NCBI GenBank assembly: GCA_900768125.1
Contig: CAAGBS010000060.1
Coordinates: 1-18,455 of the forward strand
Source: Oscillospiraceae bacterium
GTDB lineage: Bacteria; Bacillota; Clostridia; Oscillospirales; Ruminococcaceae
DNA length: 18,455 bases
Reading direction: 5' to 3'
Each line of letters starts with the position of its first letter. Position 1 is the stretch's first letter. Made by a program: the position numbers and the translations under genes. This document shows positions 7,427-15,171 of the stretch, one piece after another. The notes beneath the pieces are model-generated. The model was given only the letters and a program-made list of their open reading frames with translations, was not told the origin of the DNA and ran no database searches.

Positions 7427-8424
7427 TATTTATCCTCCTTTCCGTCGGGTGCGCCTGCTGCAACGACACTGGCAGAGCGCTTTGCGGCGCGCCTGAACGA
7501 AGTCTTGGAGGTCTTCTGGAGATATGGTACAGCCAGGAATATCGCAACGATGAGCGCGGAGAACATCTTGGTGTTGTCGGTGGAAAGACCGAGCAGCAGA
7601 ACTATTCTCAGCACCACGAAGTAGATTATCGCGCCGAGGGTGGTAAACGCCAGCCTGCCGATGAAGTTGAAGTGCTTGCGCAGAATGACTTCACCCAGCA
7701 CCATGCCGATGATAACAGCCGCAAGACCGATGACGATAGCGCCTCTGCCCATGTTTACGTCCGCAAAGCCCTGGTACTGAGCCAGCAGAGCGCCCGCAAG
7801 TCCTACCATGCCGTTGGAGAGCACCAGTGCGACGATGGTGGTGCGCTTGGTGTTGATACCCTCCGCCTTGGACATGGAGGGATTGCAGCCGGTGGCGCGG
7901 ATAGCCATGCCGTATTCAGTGCCGAAGAACCAGTAAAGTGCGGCGATTATCAGCACGACGAAAATCAGCGCAGTGCCGACGGTGCGGATAATGTCGAACA
8001 CTTCGTTTCCGGCGGTGACGTATCTCGAAGAAATGACCAGCGGGAACTTGTCAACGCTGACCGGCGCGTTAGCCTTGCCGTTGATGTCGAGGTAAACGGA
8101 ATACAGCGCTAGCTGAGTTAGTATACCCGCGAGGATACCCGGGATACCGAGCATCGTGTTCAGCAGCGCGGTGCACAGACCCGCAGTGCAGCCCGCGAGG
8201 AACGCTATCAGCATAGCCACGGGAACTGGAACGCCGTTGGAAATAAGTACTACAGCGACAACGCCGCCCAGACCGAGGGTGCCGTCAACGGTGAGGTCTG
8301 CGAAATCGAGTATTTTGTAGGTGATGAAAACGCCTATCGCCATGATACCCCAGATAAGTCCCTGGGTGATATCGCCGGGGAGGGCGTTTCCAAACGTGGA
8401 TAACTTAGCCAGAAAAATGTCCAT
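7426..8424 (-). CDS. ABC transporter permease (COG4120 type)
   Basis: Integral membrane subunit of the importer, 332 aa, BPD_transp_2 (PF02653) fold as in branched-chain amino acid and sugar permeases. I see about 8-9 hydrophobic segments, starting near residues 22-38 and 50-64. The cytoplasmic coupling loop EYGMAIRATGCNPSMSKAEG lies around 172-191. It ends in a basic, Ala/Ser-rich C-terminal tail. GGAGAG precedes the ATG. It lies 101 nt after the receptor gene, separated by a hairpin (8463-8506) that could reduce its expression relative to the receptor, and it overlaps the ATPase gene by one base. The transported substrate is most plausibly an aromatic amino acid by family precedent, but this is not shown by the sequence. 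Confidence 0.92.
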   Translation of the reverse strand: MDIFLAKLSTFGNALPGDITQGLIWGIMAIGVFITYKILDFADLTVDGTLGLGGVVAVVLISNGVPVPVAMLIAFLAGCTAGLCTALLNTMLGIPGILAGILTQLALYSVYLDINGKANAPVSVDKFPLVISSRYVTAGNEVFDIIRTVGTALIFVVLIIAALYWFFGTEYGMAIRATGCNPSMSKAEGINTKRTTIVALVLSNGMVGLAGALLAQYQGFADVNMGRGAIVIGLAAVIIGMVLGEVILRKHFNFIGRLAFTTLGAIIYFVVLRIVLLLGLSTDNTKMFSALIVAIFLAVPYLQKTSKTSFRRAAKRSASVVAAGAPDGKEDK

Positions 8425-8462
8425 ATTCTCTCTCCGATACTGTTTATTTTTTGCCTTTATTT

Positions 8463-8506
8463 ATGCAGAAGCGGGGAACGGACTCAGCCCGCACCCCGTT
8501 ATGCAT
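8463..8506 (-). promoter_or_regulatory. Intercistronic hairpin in ABC operon
   Basis: A three-part stem between receptor and permease genes: ATGCA (8463-8467) with TGCAT (8502-8506), CGGGG (8472-8476) with CCCCG (8494-8498), and CGG (8479-8481) with CCG (8489-8491). No good T-tract follows on the minus strand. It is more likely an mRNA-processing or stabilising hairpin, or a leaky stop that favours the receptor, than a full terminator. Confidence 0.5.
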
Positions 8507-8525
8507 TTAGTTTGTTTTCTGAGAA

Positions 8526-9626
8526 TTACTCAGCGATAGCCTCGTAGCCCTCGGGAGCAGTTATGCCAAGCTCAGCGCAGATGGAAGCGTTGTACTTCTT
8601 TGTTACGTTGGGAGCGAAGCGGACGTCCATTGTGGAAACGTCAGCGCCCTCTACCAGGATCTCGTAAGCCATCTCGCCGGTAGCTCTGCCGAGGTCCTCA
8701 TAGCTGATGGACAGGGTAGCAACGCCGCAGCCCTTGCAGATGCCCTCTTCGCCTGCGATTACCGGGATACCAGCGGGAACAACGATGTTCTTGATGGTCT
8801 CGGTGGAAGAAGCCATTGTGTTGTCGGTCGGGAGATAGAGTACGTCGCACTCGCCGATAGCGGTGGTGCATACGGTGCTTATCTCGTTGGTGTCAGCTGC
8901 GCTGTACTCCTTGAAAGCTACGCCTGCTTCGGTAAGAGCGTTGCCGAACAGTGTTGCCTGATACTTGGAGTTAGCCTCAGCGGAGCAGTAGAGGATACCT
9001 ACCTGCTTTACGTCGGGGAACATCTCGATCAGCATCTTAGCCTGCTCGTCGATGGGCGCGAGGTCGGAGGTGCCGGAGATGTTTGTGCCGGTAGCGCCGG
9101 TCCAGTCGTCGATGGAAAGCGCGGTAGCGTAGTCGGTAACGGAAGTGCCGAGGATCGGGATAGTAGCGGTAGCAGCGCTTGCAGCCTGGAGAGCGCCGGT
9201 AGCGTTAGCCAGGATCAGGTCAACGCCGGAAGCGGCGAAACCGGTGCAGATGGTGGTGCAGTTGGTGGACTCGCCGTTAGCGTTCTGCTCGTCGAACTTA
9301 ACGTGGTCTGCGCCGAGCTTCTCGGTGAGAACGTCCTTGAATCCCTTGGTGGCTGCGTCAAGAGCCTCGTGCTGAACCAGCTGGCAGATACCGATGTTGT
9401 AAACCTTGTCAGCGGGGATCTCAGCCGCGGAACTGTCGTCAGCCGCGCTGGAAGCGTCAGCGGTGGAAGCTGCGTCTGCTGTTGCAACAGTGCTGCTGTC
9501 TGCCGCGGAAGAATCTGCCGCAGAGGAATCAGCGCTGGAGCTGGAAGTTGTGGAACTTGCACATGCTGTTGCGGTAACAGCCATAGCTGCAGCTGCGATA
9601 GCTGCAAAAATCTTTCTGATCTTCAT
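8526..9626 (-). CDS. ABC transporter substrate-binding lipoprotein (PF04392/COG2984)
   Basis: Extracytoplasmic receptor of the importer, 366 aa. A basic N-terminus and Ala-rich hydrophobic core end in a lipobox-like TATAC with Cys22, predicting a lipid-anchored protein. Residues 23-72 form an extreme Ser/Ala/Asp low-complexity linker. The mature domain starts at KVYNIGICQLVQHEALDAA (74-92), the typical opening of PF04392 ABC_sub_bind receptors, which have the LacI/LivJ-like two-lobe fold. TrpX-like tryptophan and tyrosine receptors belong here, so an aromatic amino acid ligand is a reasonable guess. AAGGAGA lies 8-9 nt before the ATG. Transcription starts from 9727-9755 through a leader carrying a tandem 16-bp repeat. 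The predicted leader is too short for a T-box. Confidence 0.92.
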   Translation of the reverse strand: MKIRKIFAAIAAAAMAVTATACASSTTSSSSADSSAADSSAADSSTVATADAASTADASSAADDSSAAEIPADKVYNIGICQLVQHEALDAATKGFKDVLTEKLGADHVKFDEQNANGESTNCTTICTGFAASGVDLILANATGALQAASAATATIPILGTSVTDYATALSIDDWTGATGTNISGTSDLAPIDEQAKMLIEMFPDVKQVGILYCSAEANSKYQATLFGNALTEAGVAFKEYSAADTNEISTVCTTAIGECDVLYLPTDNTMASSTETIKNIVVPAGIPVIAGEEGICKGCGVATLSISYEDLGRATGEMAYEILVEGADVSTMDVRFAPNVTKKYNASICAELGITAPEGYEAIAE

Positions 9627-9665
9627 GTTACGTTTCTCCTTGTTTTGTCCATTCTATGTAGAGGT

Positions 9666-9697
9666 GCGCTTTTGGACTTTGGCGCTTTTGGGCTTTC
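9666..9697. repeat. Tandem 16-bp direct repeat in ABC leader
   Basis: GCGCTTTTGGACTTTG (9666-9681) is followed without a gap by GCGCTTTTGGGCTTTC (9682-9697), differing at 2 of 16 positions. It lies within the predicted 5' leader of the ABC operon, between the promoter and the receptor ribosome binding site. It could be a regulator or RNA-binding site. Confidence 0.6.
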
Positions 9698-9726
9698 GCC
9701 TGTTAAAGCTATCTGCGCACTATTTA

Positions 9727-9755
9727 ATTATAGCACACATTCCGGTAAAGTGCAA
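9727..9755 (-). promoter_or_regulatory. Sigma-A promoter of ABC importer operon
   Basis: Read on the minus strand: TTGCAC (9755-9750), a 17-bp spacer and TATAAT (9732-9727), with a TGC extended -10. The predicted start near 9720 gives a leader of about 94 nt. Confidence 0.87.
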
Positions 9756-9805
9756 CTTCTCATTGCAATAAAATTCAGATTTCTCAGAATTTTTGTGAAT
9801 TATCA

Positions 9806-9853
9806 ACAAAACAGCGCCGCCGGATTTCCTACTTAGAGCAATCCGGTGGCTGT
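9806..9853 (-). terminator. Terminator of the lepA-esterase cluster
   Basis: On the minus strand, ACAGC (9853-9849) and CCGGATT (9846-9840) pair with AATCCGG (9826-9820) and GCTGT (9815-9811), followed by TTTTGTTG. It lies 18 nt past the esterase stop and about 50 nt before the -35 region of the next operon. Confidence 0.72.
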
Positions 9854-9870
9854 CAGTCGTGTAAATTTTT

Positions 9871-10929
9871 TCAGAAACCGAGGGTGTTTTTGAAATAACT
9901 GTAAAGCTCTCCTGCCATTTCCTCCTGCTCGGTGGCGCGGGGGTGGCCGTTTGTTCCGCAGCCGGTGCGGCGGAAGAGGAAGTGGGTCACGCGCTCGGAA
10001 TCTATCTCCTGCGCGATCTCCTCGAGGGCGTCGTCCCAGGTGCGGTCGTGGCCGAGGACAGTCAGGATAAGCACGAATTTCGCTTCGGGGTACTTCTCCA
10101 TCAGAGTGCGGAGGAGTTTGATGTAGTTATCCTTCCAGTAGCGGCGGTATTCCGGGGTCTTTATGCGTTCCGGCTCGGGGTTTGCGTCGTTCTGTCCGAG
10201 CGCGATTATAACTGCGTCGGGAGTCCAGCGTGAGAAATCCCACTGCTTCTTCTCCTTGTAGGGGCTGAACTGTATCTTGTCATAGCAGCTTTCCATGCCT
10301 GTGAGCTGGTCGGAGCAGAAATACCCGGTGCCGTCCAGCAGAGCGATACCGCCCTGGGCGATGTCGTGTAGCTCGGCGTTGAGCTTTCTTGCCAGCGCCA
10401 TCGGGTAAGCGAAGTGGGAATTATCCAGCTTGTTGCGGTGATCCTCAGGGTCGCACTGCCCCTCGTAATAGAGCGCTTCTACGACCTCTCCGGCGGAAAC
10501 GCTGTCGCCGTATACTTCAAGCTTCATGTCGTACTTGTGCTGCGGGTTGGACACATCGGCGCTTTCATCAACGATTATGCCGGCAAACTCGATGTAGTTA
10601 TGCGAAGCCAGCGTTTTCAGTATGCGCAGGGTGTGGGGCTTGTCCTCGAGACCCTCGGCGGCGGTGTAAACGTCGTCCTCGCCGGTGTGCCGGAGAGTTA
10701 TCTTCTTCATCACGCCGTCAACTATGACTGCAAAGTGAGTATCCTGCTGCAGGTTGACATCTTTAAGCACTACGGCAGCGCTGGTGCCGGTGAAGTTTAC
10801 ATCGGCGTAGGTGCCCGGCCATGCCATCACGGGGCGCTTGGGGTCGTCGAAGTCGATTCTTCCGACATACTGGAAGCAGCCGGAATCCGCGGGAATGAGT
10901 TTCTTTCCTTTTCCTATTGTGTAAGCCAT
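9871..10929 (-). CDS. SGNH/GDSL esterase, carbohydrate esterase family 2-like
   Basis: Probable deacetylase of acetylated sugars, 352 aa. It has the CE2 layout: an N-terminal beta-sandwich (about 10-125), then an SGNH hydrolase domain. Catalytic blocks are visible: EVYGDSVSAGE (138-148) with nucleophile Ser143, AQGGIALLDG (191-200) for the block II glycine, GQND (245-248) for the block III asparagine, and GTNGHPRATEQEEMA (325-339) with catalytic His329. CE2 enzymes are usually secreted or part of larger modular proteins. This one has no signal peptide or dockerin and should act in the cytosol, perhaps on imported acetylated oligosaccharides. AGGAGG lies 5 nt before the ATG. It is the last gene of the cluster, 21 nt after a lipoprotein gene. 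The exact substrate is not predictable. Confidence 0.85.
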   Translation of the reverse strand: MAYTIGKGKKLIPADSGCFQYVGRIDFDDPKRPVMAWPGTYADVNFTGTSAAVVLKDVNLQQDTHFAVIVDGVMKKITLRHTGEDDVYTAAEGLEDKPHTLRILKTLASHNYIEFAGIIVDESADVSNPQHKYDMKLEVYGDSVSAGEVVEALYYEGQCDPEDHRNKLDNSHFAYPMALARKLNAELHDIAQGGIALLDGTGYFCSDQLTGMESCYDKIQFSPYKEKKQWDFSRWTPDAVIIALGQNDANPEPERIKTPEYRRYWKDNYIKLLRTLMEKYPEAKFVLILTVLGHDRTWDDALEEIAQEIDSERVTHFLFRRTGCGTNGHPRATEQEEMAGELYSYFKNTLGF

Positions 10930-10950
10930 TTCTTCCTCCTGTTGCCGCCG

Positions 10951-11766
10951 TTACTGCGGCAGTCTGTAATGTCCCCGGTTGTCCTCCGGGGTGATGTCGC
11001 CGCCGTTTTCATAAAGGCGGTAATACTGGAATTCCGCGCCGTATTTTTCCGTGACATAATTTACGGCGGTGATTCCATTTTCAAATGCTATAACTTCGCT
11101 GACAGTACCGCCGTCCTGCGCTATTCTGTCAGTTATATCCCCGGGGAGAGCGGTTTCGTCCGCTATTTTCCCTCCTACCGGAACAAAAGCCAGTTCGTCA
11201 GCCAAAAATGTATACCAGTAAGGCTTCCAGGTATGAGCCATGTTACCTTCGAATTCGCTGCTGAGCGCGGTAAATCCGCGGTCGCCGTCCGGGGAAAGCT
11301 GCATATGCGCGCTCCCGTTTATAGGTATCTCAACGGCTTTCCCGTCAACTACGGTGAATGCATGCGACACTGAGTAAGTAGCGTAGCGTTCGTCTGTGAC
11401 GAGCATGTACACGCCGCCGCAGCTATACATGGCAGGCGCTGAGAACCATACGTCCGACAGGAGCTGCTGGCTACCGCCGTCGTTTTCGAACCATAAATCG
11501 CCGATAAGCTCATCATATTCTGGCTCTCCTGCGATGTAAAACCGCGCCGCCCCGCCGGATACATCGGTGCTCCACAGGACCCGCGCTTCCGGCGGTTCGC
11601 TTTCCGCGTCTGATACGTTTGCTTCCTGCGTTATCTCTGCAGATACGGATATGGGCGCGGCAGGCGTATCGGAAGCGATTTCAGGGGGCACTGCCGGACT
11701 GTTTTCACCGGAGCAGCCGGAAAGCAGCACTGCGGTCAGCAGCAGAATGCAGCATTCTCGTTTCAT
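10951..11766 (-). CDS. Lipoprotein of unknown function
   Basis: I do not recognise this 271-residue family. It has a classical lipoprotein signal: MKRE, a hydrophobic core and lipobox LLSGC (14-18) with Cys18 as the lipidation site. A Pro/Ala/Ser/Glu-rich linker (about 19-65) is followed by a folded domain with alternating short hydrophobic and polar segments, likely beta-rich. It ends EDNRGHYRLPQ. The domain contains no catalytic signature I can name. The start is supported by GAGGT about 6 nt before the ATG. It lies 22 nt after the Nim-family gene and 21 nt before the esterase gene, so it is almost certainly co-transcribed with both. A periplasmic-face binding or sensing role is only a guess. 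Confidence 0.82.
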   Translation of the reverse strand: MKRECCILLLTAVLLSGCSGENSPAVPPEIASDTPAAPISVSAEITQEANVSDAESEPPEARVLWSTDVSGGAARFYIAGEPEYDELIGDLWFENDGGSQQLLSDVWFSAPAMYSCGGVYMLVTDERYATYSVSHAFTVVDGKAVEIPINGSAHMQLSPDGDRGFTALSSEFEGNMAHTWKPYWYTFLADELAFVPVGGKIADETALPGDITDRIAQDGGTVSEVIAFENGITAVNYVTEKYGAEFQYYRLYENGGDITPEDNRGHYRLPQ

Positions 11767-11788
11767 GTCGTTACCTCAGTAAACATGG

Positions 11789-12268
11789 TTATAAATGCAC
11801 CTTGCAGGATAATCTGTCAACTTCCAGCCTGAAAACGCATACCGCGTTCAGCATTTCCGGACGAAATTCGCAGTTTTCCTTCCCCGCCGCCTGCTTCATC
11901 AGGCTCTGCAGACCGAGTATCTTTTCCTCCGGGTCGGCGACTATCGAAACGTTTCCGCTGCCGATAATGCTGCTAAATTCCGCGTAGCAGTCGCAGGGGG
12001 ATTCACCGGGGTGGAGTTCGTAGCCGCAGTCCATCTCGAAGCCGACCTCGTAGCCCGCTTTGACAAGCTCTATCTTCCTGCCCTCTTTTGCGCTGTGGAA
12101 GTAGAATGTGCGCTTTCCGTCACGCTTCACAAAGCCGAAATTCAGCGGCACTATGTACACCTCGCCGCTGTCGTTGAAGCCTATGCGGCAGCAATTACAG
12201 CGGGAGATTATTTCATCTATCCTGGCTTCGTCAGTGACCTCGCGGTCCTTTCTGCGCATTTCTCGCAT
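11789..12268 (-). CDS. Nim-family flavin-binding protein (PNPOx fold)
   Basis: 159-aa split-barrel flavoprotein of the pyridoxamine 5'-phosphate oxidase superfamily, related to NimA 5-nitroimidazole reductases. The opening MRRKDREVTDEARIDEII, the YIVPLNFGF strand (about 38-46), the TFYFHSAKEGRKIELV segment and the C-terminal FRLEVDRLSCK strand are characteristic. These proteins bind FMN or haem and reduce small substrates; most chromosomal members have no known role and do not imply drug resistance. I use ATG 12268 because an AAGGAGG box lies 6 nt before it; an internal ATG three codons later fits the family start equally well but is too close to other positions of the box. The ribosome binding site lies inside the end of hemW, one base from its stop, indicating tight coupling. 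Confidence 0.88.
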   Translation of the reverse strand: MREMRRKDREVTDEARIDEIISRCNCCRIGFNDSGEVYIVPLNFGFVKRDGKRTFYFHSAKEGRKIELVKAGYEVGFEMDCGYELHPGESPCDCYAEFSSIIGSGNVSIVADPEEKILGLQSLMKQAAGKENCEFRPEMLNAVCVFRLEVDRLSCKVHL

Positions 12269-12269
12269 A

Positions 12270-13334
12270 TTAATCCTCCTTGTGCGCCAGCAGAAGCGAC
12301 ACTATATAGTTGTACACCGGGAATCCCTTTCCGGTGAGGGACAGCCTTCCGTTTTCCAGCCGGTAGTACTCCTGCGGAATGAGCCGCAGACCTTTTTCGA
12401 GCGGCTTGTAAAGATCCTCCGGAATGCCCTCCGCAAGCCGCAGACCCATCATGACGCGCTCGTCGTAATCGCCGGGCTGCTCGTCCGTTATCTCGGTGGG
12501 CTGGCGCTGTGCGGTTATGAAAGCTTCGATATCCCGCGGGACTGCAAACCGCTTCCCGCCGTAAAATGAATGCGCCGCCGGGCCTATCCCGAGGTATTCC
12601 TCATCGCGCCAGTATTTTAGGTTGTGGCGGCACTGGAATCCGTCGCGGGCGAAATTCGATATCTCGTACTGATGGAAGCCGTGGGCTTCGCACAGACGCT
12701 GGCAGAGGGCGTAGAGGTCAGCCATTGCGTCCTCGTTCGCCATATCCGCGGGGGGAGATTTGCCGAACGGCGTTGACGGTTCCAGCGTCAGCATGTAGGC
12801 TGAAATGTGCTGTATCGGCAGTCTGAAAAGCCTCTCCAGTGTGTCGGTGAGGGAATCCGCCGTCTGTCCGGGAACTCCCAGCATGACGTCGGCGGAAATG
12901 CTGTCGAATCCCGCCTGACGCGCCTGGATTATAAGTTCTTCAGCCTGTGCCGCATTGTGGAGCCTGCCCAGCTTTTTCAGCTCGCCGTCCTGCAGGGACT
13001 GCACCCCGACTGAAATGCGGTTCACGCCTGCCCGCCGCATTATCCGGAGGGTCTCCGGCGAAGCGGACGCGGGATTGCACTCGGCGGAGATCTCAGCCCC
13101 GGGCGCGGCGCTGACCGCCTGCAGTATCGCAGGCATGTGCTCCGCGATGAGATTAGGCGTGCCGCCGCCGAAGTATACGGTGCCGAACTGCTCCGGATAT
13201 TCCAGGAGATTCCGCTTCACAGCCGCGGCGTAGCCGGCGCGGATATCATCGCGCCCCGCCGTGGAGTAGAAATCACAGTAGGGGCACTTCCTCACGCAGA
13301 ACGGAACGTGGATATACAGCCCTCTGTTACTCAT
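12270..13334 (-). CDS. hemW: Radical SAM haem chaperone HemW
   Basis: HemW (formerly annotated as an oxygen-independent coproporphyrinogen oxidase-like protein, HemN-like) binds haem and an Fe-S cluster and delivers haem to membrane respiratory proteins. Numbered from ATG 13334 (354 aa), YIHVPFCVRKCPYC places the cluster cysteines at 13, 17 and 20 (CxxxCxxC). YFGGGTPN follows (about 54-61), then SVGVQSLQDGELKKLGRLH and the HemW C-terminal domain with GIGPAAHSF. The CxxxCxxC motif without the extra cysteine of true HemN favours HemW. A TTG at 13340 would extend it by two residues, but ATG 13334 overlaps the lepA stop as ATGAGTAA, a translational coupling arrangement. The Shine-Dalgarno is weak, consistent with reinitiation. 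The lepA-hemW order is conserved in Bacillota. Confidence 0.92.
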   Translation of the reverse strand: MSNRGLYIHVPFCVRKCPYCDFYSTAGRDDIRAGYAAAVKRNLLEYPEQFGTVYFGGGTPNLIAEHMPAILQAVSAAPGAEISAECNPASASPETLRIMRRAGVNRISVGVQSLQDGELKKLGRLHNAAQAEELIIQARQAGFDSISADVMLGVPGQTADSLTDTLERLFRLPIQHISAYMLTLEPSTPFGKSPPADMANEDAMADLYALCQRLCEAHGFHQYEISNFARDGFQCRHNLKYWRDEEYLGIGPAAHSFYGGKRFAVPRDIEAFITAQRQPTEITDEQPGDYDERVMMGLRLAEGIPEDLYKPLEKGLRLIPQEYYRLENGRLSLTGKGFPVYNYIVSLLLAHKED

Positions 13335-15144
13335 CGTCAAGCTTGAGCACAGCCATGAAAGCCTCCTGCGGGACTTCTACAGTACCGAACGCCCTCATGC
13401 GCTTCTTGCCCTCTTTCTGCTTTTCGAGCAGCTTCTTCTTTCGGGTGATATCGCCGCCGTAGCACTTTGCAAGTACGTCCTTGCGGAGAGCCTTGATGGT
13501 CTCGCGGGCGATTATCTTGCCGCCTACAGCCGCCTGTATCGGTATTTCGAACATCTGCCGCGGGATATGCTCCTTCAGTTTCTCAGCCATCTTGCGGGCG
13601 CGCTCGTAAGCCTTGTCCGCGTGCACGATGAACGACAGCGCGTCTATCACGTCGCCGTTGAGCAGTATATCAAGCTTGACGAGCTTCGAGGGAACGAAGC
13701 CCATCATCTCATAGTCGTAGCTTGCGTAGCCGCGGGTGCGGGATTTCAGCACGTCGAAGAAGTCGTAGACTATCTCGTTGAGCGGAAGCTCGTAGTGCAG
13801 GTCAACGCGGGTCTCGTCGATATATTTCATGTCGCGGAACACGCCGCGCCTGTTCTGGCAAAGTTCCATGATGTTGCCGACATAGTCCGAGGGGGTGTAG
13901 ACATGCGCGTTTACCATAGGCTCGTATGCCTGCGCTATCTCGGATGGGTCGGGGTAGTTGGTCGGGTTGTCTATCATTTTGAACGAGCCGTCCGTCATCT
14001 CTATCTTGTAGACTACCGAGGGCGCGGTGGTGATGATATCGAGGTTATACTCGCGCTCAATGCGCTCCTGGATTATCTCCATGTGGAGAAGCCCGAGGAA
14101 GCCGCAGCGGAAGCCGAATCCCAGCGCGATTGATGTCTCCGGCTCGAAGCTGAGTGAAGCGTCGTTGAGCTGGAGTTTTTCCAGCGCGTCGCGTAGGTCA
14201 ACGTATTTCGCGCCGTCCGCCGGGTAGATACCGCTGAACACCATCGGATTCACCTCGCGGTAGCCGGGGAGCGGCTTTTCCGCAGGGTTATCAGCCAGAG
14301 TGACCGTATCGCCCACCTTGGTCTCGCCGATGGACTTGATCGAAGCGGCGATGTAGCCTACCTCGCCGGCTTTCAGTCCGGAGCAGGGAACGAGTTCGGT
14401 AGCGCCCATAACGCCGGTCTCTACTACAGTAAATTCAGCGCCGGTCGCCATCATCTTTATGCGGTCGCCGGGCTTAACGCAGCCTTCCTTGACCCTGATG
14501 TAGGTGATTACGCCCTTGTAGCTGTCGTAGTAGCTGTCGAAAATCAGCGCCTGCAGCGGCGCTTCGGTGTCGCCCTTGGGCGCGGGAATGGACTTTACTA
14601 CCGCTTCCATTACCGCATGGATATTGATACCCATTTTCGCGGATATCTCGGGAGCGTCCTCGGCGGGAATGCCTATGACGTTCTCTATCTCCTCCTTGAC
14701 CTGTTCGGGGTGCGCGGAGGGGAGGTCTATCTTGTTGATGACCGGAACTACCTCCAGGTCGTTTTCCACTGCGAGGTAGGTGTTTGCAAGCGTCTGCGCC
14801 TCGATGCCCTGGGAAGCGTCAACGATGAGCAGAGCGCCCTCGCACGCCACCAGCGAGCGGGAGACTTCGTAGTTGAAGTCAACGTGGCCGGGGGTATCGA
14901 TGAGGTTGAAAATGTAGTCCTCGCCGTCGTCCGCGTGGTATTTCAGGCGGACTGCGCGCGCCTTGATGGTGATTCCGCGCTCGCGCTCGATATCCATGTT
15001 GTCAAGAAGCTGCTCCTCCATGTCGCGGAGGGCGACGGTCTGGGTCTGCTCGAGTATACGGTCGGCGAGGGTGGATTTTCCGTGGTCGATGTGTGCGATT
15101 ATGCAGAAGTTGCGTATCTTGGAAAGATAGCTTGTATCAGCCAT
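13327..15144 (-). CDS. lepA: Elongation factor 4 (LepA)
   Basis: Ribosome-associated translational GTPase LepA/EF4, 605 aa, the family's standard length. G1 AHIDHGKST (17-25), the G2 effector region ERERGITIKA (53-62), G3 DTPGH (83-87) and G4 NKID (137-140) are intact. The C-terminal domain has the LepA-specific KKKLLEKQKEGKKRMR stretch, ending in a LKLDDE tail. It acts on 70S ribosomes in initiation and elongation. The start is ATG 15144, followed by ADTSYLSKIRNFCIIAH as expected, with AAAGGA about 10 nt upstream. It follows a small membrane-protein gene by 27 nt and overlaps hemW by 8 nt. The hrcA-grpE-dnaK genes that follow lepA-hemW in B. subtilis are absent here. Confidence 0.97.
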   Translation of the reverse strand: MADTSYLSKIRNFCIIAHIDHGKSTLADRILEQTQTVALRDMEEQLLDNMDIERERGITIKARAVRLKYHADDGEDYIFNLIDTPGHVDFNYEVSRSLVACEGALLIVDASQGIEAQTLANTYLAVENDLEVVPVINKIDLPSAHPEQVKEEIENVIGIPAEDAPEISAKMGINIHAVMEAVVKSIPAPKGDTEAPLQALIFDSYYDSYKGVITYIRVKEGCVKPGDRIKMMATGAEFTVVETGVMGATELVPCSGLKAGEVGYIAASIKSIGETKVGDTVTLADNPAEKPLPGYREVNPMVFSGIYPADGAKYVDLRDALEKLQLNDASLSFEPETSIALGFGFRCGFLGLLHMEIIQERIEREYNLDIITTAPSVVYKIEMTDGSFKMIDNPTNYPDPSEIAQAYEPMVNAHVYTPSDYVGNIMELCQNRRGVFRDMKYIDETRVDLHYELPLNEIVYDFFDVLKSRTRGYASYDYEMMGFVPSKLVKLDILLNGDVIDALSFIVHADKAYERARKMAEKLKEHIPRQMFEIPIQAAVGGKIIARETIKALRKDVLAKCYGGDITRKKKLLEKQKEGKKRMRAFGTVEVPQEAFMAVLKLDDE

Positions 15145-15171
15145 GTATTTTGGTTCCTTTCAGGTGATTTA

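Noticed and set aside
9627..9720. T-box or riboswitch upstream of the ABC importer
   Set aside because: The leader is only about 94 nt and no T-box AGGGTGGNACCGCG-like sequence or terminator/antiterminator pair is visible; only the tandem repeat stands out.
11789..12268. Nitroimidazole resistance determinant
   Set aside because: Nim-like flavoproteins are common housekeeping genes in anaerobes; there is no insertion sequence promoter upstream and the gene is coupled to hemW.
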